Source: Candidatus Hydrogenedentota bacterium
Lineage (GTDB): Bacteria; Hydrogenedentota; Hydrogenedentia; Hydrogenedentales; SLHB01
Reading direction: 5' to 3'
Assembly (NCBI GenBank): GCA_012719295.1
Contig: JAAYAQ010000209.1
Span: forward strand, 1 to 40,385
Length of the DNA stretch: 40,385 nt
The notes below the pieces were generated by a model. It saw only the letters and a program-made list of their open reading frames with translations, was not told where the DNA came from and searched no databases. This document shows positions 15,408 to 23,884 of this stretch, one piece after another (position 1 is the first letter of the stretch; the number at the start of each line of letters is the position of its first letter). Both the position numbers and the translations under genes were made by a program.

Positions 15408-16168
15408 TCATCGACGCAGACACATGGATCGGCCATTGGCCGTTCCGCTCGCTTCCCAAACGATCCGCCGGGGATTTGCTTGAACAGATGGACCGGCTGG
15501 ACATCACGAAAGCCCTCGTCGGAAACCTCAACGGACTGCTCTACAAGGACGTGCACGAGTCCAACCATGAGCTGGCGGCCGAGCTGCGCCGCCACGGCGA
15601 TCGGCTCGTCCCCTGCGCGCTGATCAATCCGCTCTATGACGGGTGGCGCGACGATCTGCGCCAGTGCCGCGAACAATTCGGGATGCCCGTCCTTCGCCTG
15701 ACCCCCGATTACCACGGCTACACGCTGTCCGATCCGTGCGCGTCTGAGCTGATCGCGGCGGCGCATGGTCTCGGGATGCGGGTCGCATTCTACTGGCGCC
15801 TCGTGGATCCCCGGGGCCGCCATTGGCTCGATCCCGGCCGCGAAACCAGCGAGGCGCTCGTCGAACAGGTGCTGGCCCAGTTCCCCGAACACCCGTTCCT
15901 GATGCTCAATTTCAGGCGCGTGCTCGCCCGGCCGGCTCCCGCCATTCCCTGCCTCTATGACATCCCGCTTTTCCTGGGACGCAACGGGTTGCTGCTCATG
16001 GACCAGATCGCCGCGCACGGGGCCGCGACCTTCGCTCTCGGCACAACCATGCTGATGCGCTACGGTTCCGCACCGCTCCTGGCGCTCGAAAAATGCGATC
16101 TGTCGACCGAGGACCGCGAGGCCATCCTGTGGCGCAACATCGTCAAGTTGATACCCGATTTAGACTAA
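15404..16168 (+). CDS. Amidohydrolase-like protein lacking the metal-binding residues
   Basis: This protein is also 254 residues and starts 'MIIDADTWIGHW', parallel to the upstream gene's 'MIIDCHGH'. The HxH pair is replaced by Asp6 and Trp8. The positions of the later ligands read 'FYWRLVD' and 'MLNFRRV', and the Asp strand reads 'ALGTTML'. The overall barrel pattern is kept, so it is probably a paralogue that has lost metal catalysis. It might be a structural or regulatory partner of the upstream enzyme. GAGGAG lies 7 bases before the ATG at 15404, inside the upstream gene. It is followed 46 bases later by the URO-D-like gene. Confidence 0.82.
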   Translation: MIIDADTWIGHWPFRSLPKRSAGDLLEQMDRLDITKALVGNLNGLLYKDVHESNHELAAELRRHGDRLVPCALINPLYDGWRDDLRQCREQFGMPVLRLTPDYHGYTLSDPCASELIAAAHGLGMRVAFYWRLVDPRGRHWLDPGRETSEALVEQVLAQFPEHPFLMLNFRRVLARPAPAIPCLYDIPLFLGRNGLLLMDQIAAHGAATFALGTTMLMRYGSAPLLALEKCDLSTEDREAILWRNIVKLIPDLD

Positions 16169-16214
16169 TGCAACCATGGTTTAAGGCACATGCTGCACAT
16201 CCGGGGAGGTGGTC

Positions 16215-17369
16215 ATGACAAACCGAGAGCGGGTCCGGGCCATTCTGAATTATCAGCCGTACGATACCATGCCCATTGTCCACTTTGGATTCTGGACCGA
16301 CACCCTCGAGAGATGGGCCGCCGAAGGCCATATCACCCAGGAAGAAGCCGATTCCTGGGGCGACGGCAATCCCGTGGACATCGCCATCAGCGCGAAACTC
16401 GGCTTTGACTTCAATTACTACAGTTGTTTCAGCCCGCACACCGGTCTGTCCCCCGAATTCGAGCGCGAGGTCATCGAGGAACTCCCCGATGGCGGGAAAA
16501 AGGTGCGCAACGCCTGGGGCGTGATCGAACTCGAGAAGCCCGGCGCGACGTCCATTCCCGCCGAGATTGACCACCTCCTCAAGACCCGCCGCGACTGGGA
16601 AGAACACTACAGGCACCGTCTCCAGTTCGACCCCGGCCGCATCACCCAATACAACGTCCTCGTGAATGGCGAAATGGTCCCCTGGACCGAGGGCGGGCTC
16701 GAATTTCTCCAGCAAGGCGACCGCGACTACAACTACGGGCTCCATTGCGGCAGCCTGTTTGGCGAAGTCCGCAACATCCTCGGCGTCACGGGCGCCAGCT
16801 ACCTTTTCGCCGAAGACGACGCCCTGTTCACTGAAATCATCGACACCCGCGCCGAGCTTTCCTACCAGGCCGTCAAGGCGGTACTCGAAAGCGGCGCCCA
16901 ATTCGATTTTGCCCACTTCTGGGAAGACATCTGCTTCAAAAACGGCCCCCTGATCATCCCCTCCGTGTTCGAGGAGAAGGTCGGCCCTCACTACCGGCGC
17001 ATCACCGAACTCGTCAACAGCTATGGCATCAACATCGTGTCGCTCGATTGCGACGGCTGTATTGACGCCCTTATTCCCACCTGGATCAACAATGGCGTCA
17101 ACACCATGTTCCCCATCGAGGTCGGCACCTGGAACGCCAGCATCGCCCCCTGGCGCAAGCAATACGGCCGGGAACTGCGCGGCGTCGGCGGCATGAACAA
17201 GGTCGTCTTCGCGCACGATCGCGCGGCCATCGACGCCGAGGTCGAACGGCTCAAGCCCCTCGTCGACCTGGGCGGCTACATCCCCTGCCCCGACCACCGG
17301 CTGGCTCCCGACGCGAAGTGGGACAACGTCCGCTACTACTGCGACCGCATGCGCAACGCCTTCGGGTAA
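16215..17369 (+). CDS. Uroporphyrinogen-decarboxylase-family protein (methyltransferase-like)
   Basis: This 384-residue TIM-barrel protein begins 'MTNRERVRAILNYQPYDTMP', the standard opening of URO-D-family proteins outside haem synthesis. It continues with 'HFGFWTDTLERWAAEGHI', 'FDFAHFWEDICFKNGPLIIP' and 'IVSLDCDGCIDALIPTWINN'. True HemE keeps an N-terminal 'RxPVWxMRQAGR' motif, which is absent, so haem synthesis is unlikely. The family also contains corrinoid-dependent methyltransferases of the MtaA/MtbA type, but no Zn ligand set could be verified here. GGGGAGG precedes the chosen ATG; a GTG six bases earlier is too close to it. It is probably co-transcribed with the amidohydrolase pair. 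Confidence 0.88.
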   Translation: MTNRERVRAILNYQPYDTMPIVHFGFWTDTLERWAAEGHITQEEADSWGDGNPVDIAISAKLGFDFNYYSCFSPHTGLSPEFEREVIEELPDGGKKVRNAWGVIELEKPGATSIPAEIDHLLKTRRDWEEHYRHRLQFDPGRITQYNVLVNGEMVPWTEGGLEFLQQGDRDYNYGLHCGSLFGEVRNILGVTGASYLFAEDDALFTEIIDTRAELSYQAVKAVLESGAQFDFAHFWEDICFKNGPLIIPSVFEEKVGPHYRRITELVNSYGINIVSLDCDGCIDALIPTWINNGVNTMFPIEVGTWNASIAPWRKQYGRELRGVGGMNKVVFAHDRAAIDAEVERLKPLVDLGGYIPCPDHRLAPDAKWDNVRYYCDRMRNAFG

Positions 17370-17437
17370 GCGCGAGACGGGTCTACCAATTTCAAAACGT
17401 TCGGGCTATGATGACGTCTTCAACAGGGAGAGCAGCC

Positions 17438-19540
17438 ATGGAGCGTATCCGCGTATCGCTATGTGTTGGCATTGCGTTGGTGATGTTCTGCGGACAGGCC
17501 GGCGGGCAGGCGGCCGGGGGAGCGCCGGACGCCGCGCAGGCCCCCGCGGGCGCCAGGAGCAGCACGATGAACGAATTTCCTCGACGGGCCATCCATCTGG
17601 ACACGCACACCATGCCGGGCATCTACGACGTCGGCTCGGAGTTCGATGCGGCGGAGTTCGCGCGCACGTTGAGCGAGGCCCATGTCGACTACATCACCGT
17701 GTTCGCGAAGTGCAACCTCGGGTTCGCTTACTACCCGACGGAGATCGGGCAGGTGTATCCGGGTCTCCAGGTGGACCTGCTTGGCCAGATGGTCGAAGCC
17801 TGTCATGCGCGGGGCATCCGGGTGGCCGCCTATTTCAACGTGGGGATTGACCACGAGCACGCGCGGCTCCACCGCGAATGGTGCAAGGTGGACAAGGAAG
17901 GCCGCGTGTACCGCTTCGCGGAAAAGGGCCACTGGTTCCGCGACCTATGCCTGAACACCGGCTTTCGCGAACACATCCTCGGCATGGTGCGCGAAGTGCT
18001 CGACCGCTATCCCGTGGACGGCATCTTCCTGGATTGTTACGACCTTGCCCCCTGCTACGGCACCGAATGTGTTCAAGCCATGAAACAGCAGGGCATGGAC
18101 GTGTTCAACGACGCGCAGGCCGCCGAATTCTGCTGGCAAACCACCAACCGGTTCATGGAAGAGGTCGAGGGCATGGCGCGGGCCAAACGCCCCGACATCT
18201 ATGTCCTGCACAACGGCATCGCGTACCGCAGGCAGCCCACCCATATCGAGCTCGAGGTGCTGCCCACGGGCGGCTGGGGCTATGACTACCTCCCGATGGC
18301 CATCCGGTACGCCCGCACGGTCGACAAACCCTATTTCACCATGACCGGCCGTTTCCATAAGAGCTGGGGCGACCTGGGCGGCATCCGCACGAAGCATTCG
18401 CTCCTCTTCGACTGCTATTACTCCATCGCCAACGGCGGCACCTGCTCGGTCGGCGACCATTTCCATCCCCGGGGCAAACTCAACGGCGAGGTGTACCGCC
18501 TCATTCAGGATGCCTACAAGGAGGTGCAGACCCTGGAACCGTGGACGGCGGGCGCGCGCGGGGAAGCCGAGATCGTGGTCCTGGAACCTCACATGGCCGA
18601 CTTCCCCAGCGCACGCACCTACAGCGCCAAGCCGGACGGGTTCTCGCTGGACAGCGTCAAGGGCGCCGCACGCATCCTGTCGGAGTTGAAGTGCCAGTTC
18701 GACATCAGCGACGGCACGGAAGACCTGTCGAAATACACGGTGATCGTCCTGGCCGACTCGGTGCGCGTATCGGAAGCCTTGAAGCCCAAACTCGAGGCCC
18801 ATCTCGCCCGCGGCGGCGGCATCGTCAGTTCAGGGTTCGCCGGACTGAGGCCGGACGGCATGGCGTTTGGCCTCAGCGGTGTGGACCTGGTGGCGGAAGG
18901 ACCGGAGCCTTTCAATCCCACCTTCGTTGAAGCGCTCCCGCCGCTCGACAAGGGTTTCCCGGCCATGCCCGTGACCGTCTACCAGCAGGGGCTTGCCATG
19001 AAGGCCGGCCCCGCGACCGAGGTGCTGGCCCGCCTGCACCAACCCTATACGAACCTCCGGTCCTGGGACTTTGAACACGAGACCTTATACTGCCCGCCCG
19101 ATAAAGACACCGGACGCCCCGCGATCGCCCGCTGCGGCAATGTGATCCACTTCAGCTTCCCCCTCTTCCTGGGATATATGCGCGACGCCGTGGTGCCCCA
19201 CCGGATTCTCCTCGACAACGCCCTGCGCCTGCTTCTGCCGCAGCCGATGCTCGAAGTCGCCAACTTCCCCTCGTTCGGCCGCGCCACCGTGACCGCCCGC
19301 GACCGCACACGGCTGGTCCACCTGCTGACGTACGTGCCGGAATCCCGGGGGAGCATTGAGATGATCGAGGAGCCCGTTGTGGTAAGCGAGGTTGCCGTGG
19401 GCCTCCGCAGCGAAGGGCGCGACGTGACTTCGGTGACGCTGGCGCCGGGCGGAGAGACCCTCCCCTTCACCCGCGATGGCGACTACGTGCGATTCACGGT
19501 GCCCCGCGTGGAAGGCTACCAACTCATCGTTGTCGAATAA
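17438..19540 (+). CDS. Exported glycosidase-like protein (GHL6-type barrel plus GH42-like trimerisation domain)
   Basis: This is a 700-residue protein. It starts at ATG 17438 (GGGAG upstream) with a signal peptide 'MERIRVSLCVGIALVMFCGQ' and a short low-complexity linker. Residues about 45-350 form a TIM barrel of the hypothetical glycosyl hydrolase 6 type: 'HVDYITVFAKCNLGFAYYP', 'GLQVDLLGQMVEACHARGIR', 'RYPVDGIFLDCYDLAPC', with Asp and Glu candidates at the strand ends. The middle part ('YTVIVLADSVRVSEALKPKL', 'GGGIVSSGFAG') looks like a beta-galactosidase trimerisation domain, and a beta-rich C-terminus follows. It acts outside the cytoplasm, probably on a glycan. It is the last gene of the rightward cluster from 14643. 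Confidence 0.85.
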   Translation: MERIRVSLCVGIALVMFCGQAGGQAAGGAPDAAQAPAGARSSTMNEFPRRAIHLDTHTMPGIYDVGSEFDAAEFARTLSEAHVDYITVFAKCNLGFAYYPTEIGQVYPGLQVDLLGQMVEACHARGIRVAAYFNVGIDHEHARLHREWCKVDKEGRVYRFAEKGHWFRDLCLNTGFREHILGMVREVLDRYPVDGIFLDCYDLAPCYGTECVQAMKQQGMDVFNDAQAAEFCWQTTNRFMEEVEGMARAKRPDIYVLHNGIAYRRQPTHIELEVLPTGGWGYDYLPMAIRYARTVDKPYFTMTGRFHKSWGDLGGIRTKHSLLFDCYYSIANGGTCSVGDHFHPRGKLNGEVYRLIQDAYKEVQTLEPWTAGARGEAEIVVLEPHMADFPSARTYSAKPDGFSLDSVKGAARILSELKCQFDISDGTEDLSKYTVIVLADSVRVSEALKPKLEAHLARGGGIVSSGFAGLRPDGMAFGLSGVDLVAEGPEPFNPTFVEALPPLDKGFPAMPVTVYQQGLAMKAGPATEVLARLHQPYTNLRSWDFEHETLYCPPDKDTGRPAIARCGNVIHFSFPLFLGYMRDAVVPHRILLDNALRLLLPQPMLEVANFPSFGRATVTARDRTRLVHLLTYVPESRGSIEMIEEPVVVSEVAVGLRSEGRDVTSVTLAPGGETLPFTRDGDYVRFTVPRVEGYQLIVVE

Positions 19541-19612
19541 ACCGGCCTGACAGCCACCGCGAAACAGCGCCGCATCCGGAGCCGGTTGCGCTTCCTCCCG
19601 TGCGTCTGGCGA

Positions 19613-20044
19613 CTATTGTCCGGCCAGCAGGGTCTTTTCCTTCGCCGCAAGCTGCACGAGAAACCGGGACGCGTCCGCCGCGGAAAGCGTATACGGGTCG
19701 AATTTGCCCTTGCCGCCGTATGTCTCGAACGTCTGCGGACTGATGTCGCCCGCCGCGACAAACGCCATGCTCCAGTCCGCGAACTTCCGGTCCGCAACCT
19801 CGCGGTACTCCAGAAGAACGACGTCCTTGTGACGCGGATCCCGCTGAATCTCGGAATAGAGCTGGTTGACGGCCTCCCTCGGTCCTTCCAGGCACTGCAT
19901 GAAAAACGCCGGGTCGTAGCAGAGAATGCCGGTAATCTCCCTGGCCGTGTTGTTGCTGCGGGAAATCTTCAGGACTTTCTGCAGCGCTTCCGTATCGCAT
20001 TCCTCCGTCATCCGGCTCACGTAGACCAGCCGCACCATGTGCAT
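19613..20044 (-). CDS. Short BLUF-domain blue-light sensor
   Basis: This 143-residue protein has residues 1-95 forming a complete BLUF domain that binds FAD. Counting from the family reference AppA, all photocycle residues fall in register: Tyr8 (AppA Tyr21), Asn32 (Asn45), Gln50 (Gln63), Trp91 (Trp104) and Met93 (Met106). Motifs are 'LVYVSRM', 'NNTAREITGILCYDPAFFMQ' and 'CLEGPREAVNQLYSEIQRD'. There is no fused EAL, GGDEF or cyclase output domain, so it is a short BLUF protein that must signal through a partner. AAGGAG precedes the ATG at 20044 and rules out the longer frame. No obvious partner gene is adjacent. Confidence 0.95.
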   Translation of the reverse strand: MHMVRLVYVSRMTEECDTEALQKVLKISRSNNTAREITGILCYDPAFFMQCLEGPREAVNQLYSEIQRDPRHKDVVLLEYREVADRKFADWSMAFVAAGDISPQTFETYGGKGKFDPYTLSAADASRFLVQLAAKEKTLLAGQ

Positions 20045-20306
20045 CGTTCTTAACTCCTTTGTCGCCATGAGGAAATGCACGCATCTTCCGTCCATTCTAC
20101 TGTCCGGCCCCTGATCCGCACAATATGAACCTGCGGAGATGCGGGGAGGACTCTCCCGCATGGCAGGCAACGGGGGCTTTTGGAACCCCGTCACGGCGCC
20201 CCGCGGGAACCGCTTGGAATCCGCGCGATTTTCAGGTACACTAAGTTAAAGTCTTACAGACAGATGCGCGGTTCGTTTGGGGAAACTGAACTGAGGTGAA
20301 CATCCT
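20045..20306. other. Divergent intergenic region
   Basis: This stretch separates the BLUF gene from the exported-protein gene. It contains two stem-loops, TGCGGG/CCCGCA (20140-20160) and ACGGGG/CCCCGT (about 20169-20191), with no U tract, and the promoter at 20214-20242. No gene is supported. Confidence 0.4.
20214..20242 (+). promoter_or_regulatory. Promoter candidate for the 20307 gene
   Basis: TTGGAA (20214-20219), a 17-base spacer and TACACT (20237-20242) lie about 65 bases before the start codon. Each hexamer matches the consensus at four of six positions. Confidence 0.45.
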
Positions 20307-20951
20307 ATGAACAAGGTGATGTGGATTTCGTTGGCACTGTTCTTGAGCGTGGCACTGGCCGGAATGGCATGGGCCGCTGACAAAACCCCGAAAGATCCGA
20401 ACCAGGACTGGGAGAAACATCCCGAGCCTGCGTTGCAGGTGTACAAGACCACGGGACGCGGCATCCATGCCCTGGTGTATCAGTCCCTCCGCTCCCTGAA
20501 AGAAGGCAATGAGCGTCTGCCCATTCTCGGCAGCGTCATGGTGTTTGAAGGCATCGGCACGGGCCTGGTGGAACTGGGCACGAGCATGTATACGGGCATG
20601 GCGGGTTCGAAGCCTCATCGCCCGTACAACCAGTTGAGCAGGCCTAACCGGGTCCTCAACACCGACCCGCTTCTTCGCAACGCCCGGCAGGTGGGCGGCA
20701 CGGCCGCCGTAACCGCGGGTGCGGGGCTCCCGGTAGTGCTGGGGCTCTATGCCGGCCAGGAGGCCACCGACGAATTCCCCCGCGAGGGGGAGAAAGTCGA
20801 CGAGCTCGCAAGTCTTCGCAAACCCGCTGCGAAAAAACGCATGACCATGCCCGATGCCCAGCGGCGCTACGTTCCCCGGCGTGCCGGCTACGGGCGCAAA
20901 ATCGAGCGCGGCCGCGGGAATCTTCTGAAACAGCTGCGTTACGAAGAGTAA
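20307..20951 (+). CDS. Exported protein of unknown function
   Basis: This 214-residue protein has a clear signal peptide: 'MNKVMWISLALFLSVALAGM' with cleavage near 'AWA-ADK'. The mature part has a Gly-rich, moderately hydrophobic central stretch ('LGSVMVFEGIGTGLVELGTS', 'QVGGTAAVTAGAGLPVVLGL') and a very basic C-terminus ('RRYVPRRAGYGRKIERGRG'). This layout faintly recalls small exosortase-associated periplasmic proteins, but I do not recognise the family. GAGGTG sits 8 bases before the ATG. The GT-C transferase gene starts 90 bases downstream on the same strand. Function is unknown. Confidence 0.8.
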   Translation: MNKVMWISLALFLSVALAGMAWAADKTPKDPNQDWEKHPEPALQVYKTTGRGIHALVYQSLRSLKEGNERLPILGSVMVFEGIGTGLVELGTSMYTGMAGSKPHRPYNQLSRPNRVLNTDPLLRNARQVGGTAAVTAGAGLPVVLGLYAGQEATDEFPREGEKVDELASLRKPAAKKRMTMPDAQRRYVPRRAGYGRKIERGRGNLLKQLRYEE

Positions 20952-21040
20952 CGGAGGGATTCAGCCGCTGCCGCCGTTTCGCAGGGTTCGCATGATCTTG
21001 TACGTCTTGAGGACTGTTTTGCGGGGTTCATTGACGTTTC

Positions 21041-22861
21041 GTGGTGTCACTTATCCGTAGACATTTCTGGGTGGTGTTGCTCATCGCGGCCCTGTTCGCG
21101 GTCTTTTTTGAACTGGGCCGCATGGACGTCTGCACCGATAACGAGGGTCAGCGGGCCACGCCCCCTGCCGAGATGTTGCGGTCGGGCGACTACATCGTGC
21201 CCACCATCAATGGTGCGACCTATCTTGCCAAGCCCCCGCTGCTCTATTGGGTGATCGCGGCTGTCTACAGGATGACCGGAGAAATCTCGGCCCTGACCGC
21301 GCGCATCCCCACCGCGGCCTGCGCGGTGGCGCTGGTTCTGGCGGTTTACCTCGTCTTCCGGCGCAGGCTGAACGAATCGGCCGCACGGTTCGCCGCCATC
21401 GCCCTGCTGGCGTCGCCCTATTTCCTCGAACGCTCCCGCTGGGCGGAACTCGACGTGCCGCTAACACTGGCCACGTTCCTGGCGATCGCAGCCTGCTGGA
21501 CCGCCTTCGAGGCAGCGACCGTCTTCCGGCGGGCAGGGTTCACGCTGCTCGGCGGCCTGGCCATGGGCGCGGCAATCATGCTCAAAGGGCCCGCCCCGGT
21601 TCTCTTCCTGGGTGCCGCGTGGGCGGGGCATTTGCTCACCCACGGAGACACCGGGGCCAGAGGGCTCAAGGGGCTGGCTGCCGTCACCGTGAGCGCGCTG
21701 GCCTTCGAATACCTCCTCAAACTCACCGGAGTTTTCGCCTTTCCGTTCGCGCTGATCTCCGCGGCCGTCTACTGCGTGGTATGGGCCTGGCGCTCGGCGC
21801 CCGCGATGCGCCTGAAGGCCACCTGGATCACCGTTGCGGCGCTTCTCGCCGGCGCGCTGCTGGCCACCCCGTGGGCCTTGGCCGTCCTTCACGCGCAGGG
21901 CTGGGAAAACATCCGCAAGCTGTTGAGTTCAGAGGTACTTACCAGAACCCATTCCGCCACCGAAATCAACAGCGGCAGTCCCGTATACTACCTGTTGGCC
22001 ATCCCCCTGCTGCTGGCGCCGTGGTCGTTCCTGTTCCCGATTCATTTCTCCCGAACCCAGTGGCGCGAAAACGGCGTCAATTATCGTTTGTGCACAGCCA
22101 CCGCCTGGCTGAGCATCCTCGTGTTTTCCCTGGTGGCCGGGAAGGAATACGAGTACATTCTTCCGGCCTTTCCGTTCCTGTCGGCCGCTACCGGGGTCAC
22201 ACTGGCGCGCTTCCTGGGCGATGACCTCTCCGGATGGGTCAAGCGCTGGACCGGGCTTTGGGCCCATGTGACCCTCGTCGTCTGCATGGTTCTCGCGGTC
22301 GTCCTGGCGGGGTACGCCGCGACCGCCGAGCATCCCCCCGTATTTGCGATGGAATCCATCGTATTGGGCGCGCTCATTCTTGCCGCGGGCATCTGGGGGC
22401 TCCGGCAGCGCGCGTTCCGGCTTCACTGCGTCGCGTTCCAGGCGCTGCTGGTAGTCGTCGCGGGACTCCTCGCCTCCCGCTCCTTTTACTACACCGGCGT
22501 CAATTCCCCCCGGGAGATCGCCGAAACCACCGGGAGACTGCTCCAAACCGGCCACCGCGTCGAGGCCGGATGGTACCGGTATCCATGGACCCCCGCCTTT
22601 GCGTTCTACGCCGGAACGCCTGTGCCCCTGCAGATGAACTTCGATATCGTGAAGAGCCGGTTCGCCGAAACGCCCCCCTACTACTTTCTGGTGCGGAAGA
22701 AAGACCTGGAAAGCGGGCTGATCTCGCTCGACCCCTCCGCGTATCGCGTGCTCATGGGGCCATACACCAGCAAAGAATACCTCATGATTGGCAATACCGA
22801 CCTCCCCTCCTCCGCGCCGCCGTTGGTACCGGCGGCTTTTCCCCAATCGCCACATAGATAG
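21041..22861 (+). CDS. ArnT/PMT-like GT-C membrane glycosyltransferase
   Basis: This 606-residue protein has about twelve membrane spans and a soluble C-terminal periplasmic part. The first periplasmic loop has the family hallmark: acidic 'CTDNEGQRATPPAEMLRSGD' followed by 'NGATYLAKPPLLYWVIAAVY', the equivalent of the ArnT DE-R and Y-x-KPPL-YW motifs. The family transfers sugars from polyprenyl-phosphate donors to lipid A or proteins. The start is one of two adjacent GTG codons (21041 or 21044), chosen because the first membrane helix follows at once; no Shine-Dalgarno is visible. The acceptor is unknown. The C-terminus ends just before the rnpB promoter. Confidence 0.87.
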   Translation: MVSLIRRHFWVVLLIAALFAVFFELGRMDVCTDNEGQRATPPAEMLRSGDYIVPTINGATYLAKPPLLYWVIAAVYRMTGEISALTARIPTAACAVALVLAVYLVFRRRLNESAARFAAIALLASPYFLERSRWAELDVPLTLATFLAIAACWTAFEAATVFRRAGFTLLGGLAMGAAIMLKGPAPVLFLGAAWAGHLLTHGDTGARGLKGLAAVTVSALAFEYLLKLTGVFAFPFALISAAVYCVVWAWRSAPAMRLKATWITVAALLAGALLATPWALAVLHAQGWENIRKLLSSEVLTRTHSATEINSGSPVYYLLAIPLLLAPWSFLFPIHFSRTQWRENGVNYRLCTATAWLSILVFSLVAGKEYEYILPAFPFLSAATGVTLARFLGDDLSGWVKRWTGLWAHVTLVVCMVLAVVLAGYAATAEHPPVFAMESIVLGALILAAGIWGLRQRAFRLHCVAFQALLVVVAGLLASRSFYYTGVNSPREIAETTGRLLQTGHRVEAGWYRYPWTPAFAFYAGTPVPLQMNFDIVKSRFAETPPYYFLVRKKDLESGLISLDPSAYRVLMGPYTSKEYLMIGNTDLPSSAPPLVPAAFPQSPHR

Positions 22862-22881
22862 CCTCGACGCTTGAATAGCAC

Positions 22882-22910
22882 TTCACCTTTTCTGGCATCT
22901 GGTGTATAAT
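22882..22910 (+). promoter_or_regulatory. rnpB promoter
   Basis: TTCACC (22882-22887), a 17-base spacer and a perfect TATAAT (22905-22910) place the start of transcription at about 22918, right at the 5' end of the RNase P RNA. Confidence 0.75.
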
Positions 22911-22920
22911 CTTGACAGTG

Positions 22921-23290
22921 TGAGTGGGCCGGGCGGTCGCGGTAGCGTCGAAAGGCGGTATCGAGGAAAGTCCGAGCTCCACAGGGCAGGGTGCTTCGTA
23001 ACGCGAAGGCGGGGTGACCCGACGGAAAGTGGCACAGAAAACACACCGCCTACGTCCGCCATGGGCGGGCCGGCAAGGGTGAAAAGGTGCGGTAAGAGCG
23101 CACCAGCGGCTTGGCGACAAGCCGGCTTGCTAAACCCCACCTGGAGCAATTCCGAATAGGGGGGCGATGGAGTGGCCCGCTCCGCCCCCGGGTTGGAAGC
23201 TGGAGGCCTGCGGCGACGCAGGTCCTAGAGGAATGGCCGCACAGGGACGGTTCGCCGTCCTGGACAGAACTCGGCTTACAGGCCCACTCA
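22921..23290 (+). ncRNA. rnpB: RNase P RNA, bacterial class A
   Basis: This is the catalytic RNA of RNase P, which matures tRNA 5' ends. All the conserved blocks are present in order. The P1 5' strand GAGTGGGCC (22922-22930) pairs with GGCCCACTC (23281-23289). The 5' core word GAGGAAAGTCCGAGCTCC is at 22963-22980. GGTGCGGTAAGAGCGCACC follows, then AGAGGAATGGCCGC, and finally ACAGAACTCGGCTTA near 23264. The length of about 370 bases is typical of type A. No U-tract terminator is visible after it, and the CheW gene begins only 86 bases later. Short protein frames overlapping it are spurious. Confidence 0.97.
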
Positions 23291-23375
23291 CCATCTGGGG
23301 CATCGGGTCCCGCACACACGACGCCGAGGGGCCACGGTTCATATGCACGCCGGAAAACCACCGGGGAGGCTGGAT

Positions 23376-23884
23376 ATGAACAAGAATCCCGGGTCAGCAC
23401 GATCCCGAGCCCGGCCTTCGCCGCCCTCCCTGGCCACCCGGGGGGGCAGTACCTCACGTTCGCGTTGGGCCCGGTGGAGTGCGCGATCGAGATCCTGAAA
23501 GTGCAGGACATCGTCGGCATGATGCCCGTCACGCTCCGCGCTGGCGTTCCCGACTTCATCCGGGGAAACATCACTCTCCGGGGAAACGCCATCCCGCTGG
23601 TCGATCTGCGCGCTCGTCTCAGCCTCCCCCCGCAGGACGAAACCGAAAACACGTGCATCATTGTGGTCGAGACTGCCGGAACAGACCACCCCGTCACGAC
23701 AGGCCTGCTGGTCGATACGGTCCGCGAGGTCTCCGAGATTCCGGAGGAGCAGCTGCTGCCGCCACAGGACACCGGCGCTCCCATTCCCCCTGAATTCGTC
23801 CTGGCCATGGCCCATGCCGGCGGCACGCGCCTGCTGGTGCTGGACATTGAACGCGTGCTCGAACCCGCTTCCTCCCGGCCATAA
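23376..23884 (+). CDS. CheW-domain protein, interrupted by a one-base frameshift in a G tract
   Basis: The CheW fold is clear from 'QYLTFALGPVECAIEILKVQ' through 'DIVGMMPVTLRAGVPDFIRG', 'NITLRGNAIPLVDLRARLSL' and 'GLLVDTVREVSEIPEEQLLP'. CheW domains couple receptors to the CheA kinase. The only start with a ribosome site (GGGGAGG) is ATG 23376, but its frame ends after 39 codons. The CheW frame itself has no ATG, GTG or TTG between rnpB and the domain. Adding one G to the seven-G run at 23440-23446 joins the two frames exactly and gives a 169-residue protein with a 24-residue Ser/Arg/Pro-rich lead. This may be a sequencing error, slippage (phase variation or programmed shift) or a real mutation. 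No other chemotaxis genes are in the window. Confidence 0.8.

Noticed and set aside
16143-17297. 384-codon minus-strand frame rich in Val, Glu and Asp
   Set aside because: Mirror frame of the URO-D-family gene, with no ribosome site and no known motif.
22902-23159. Short protein frames across 22.9-23.3 kb
   Set aside because: They overlap the RNase P RNA, whose conserved blocks explain the sequence.
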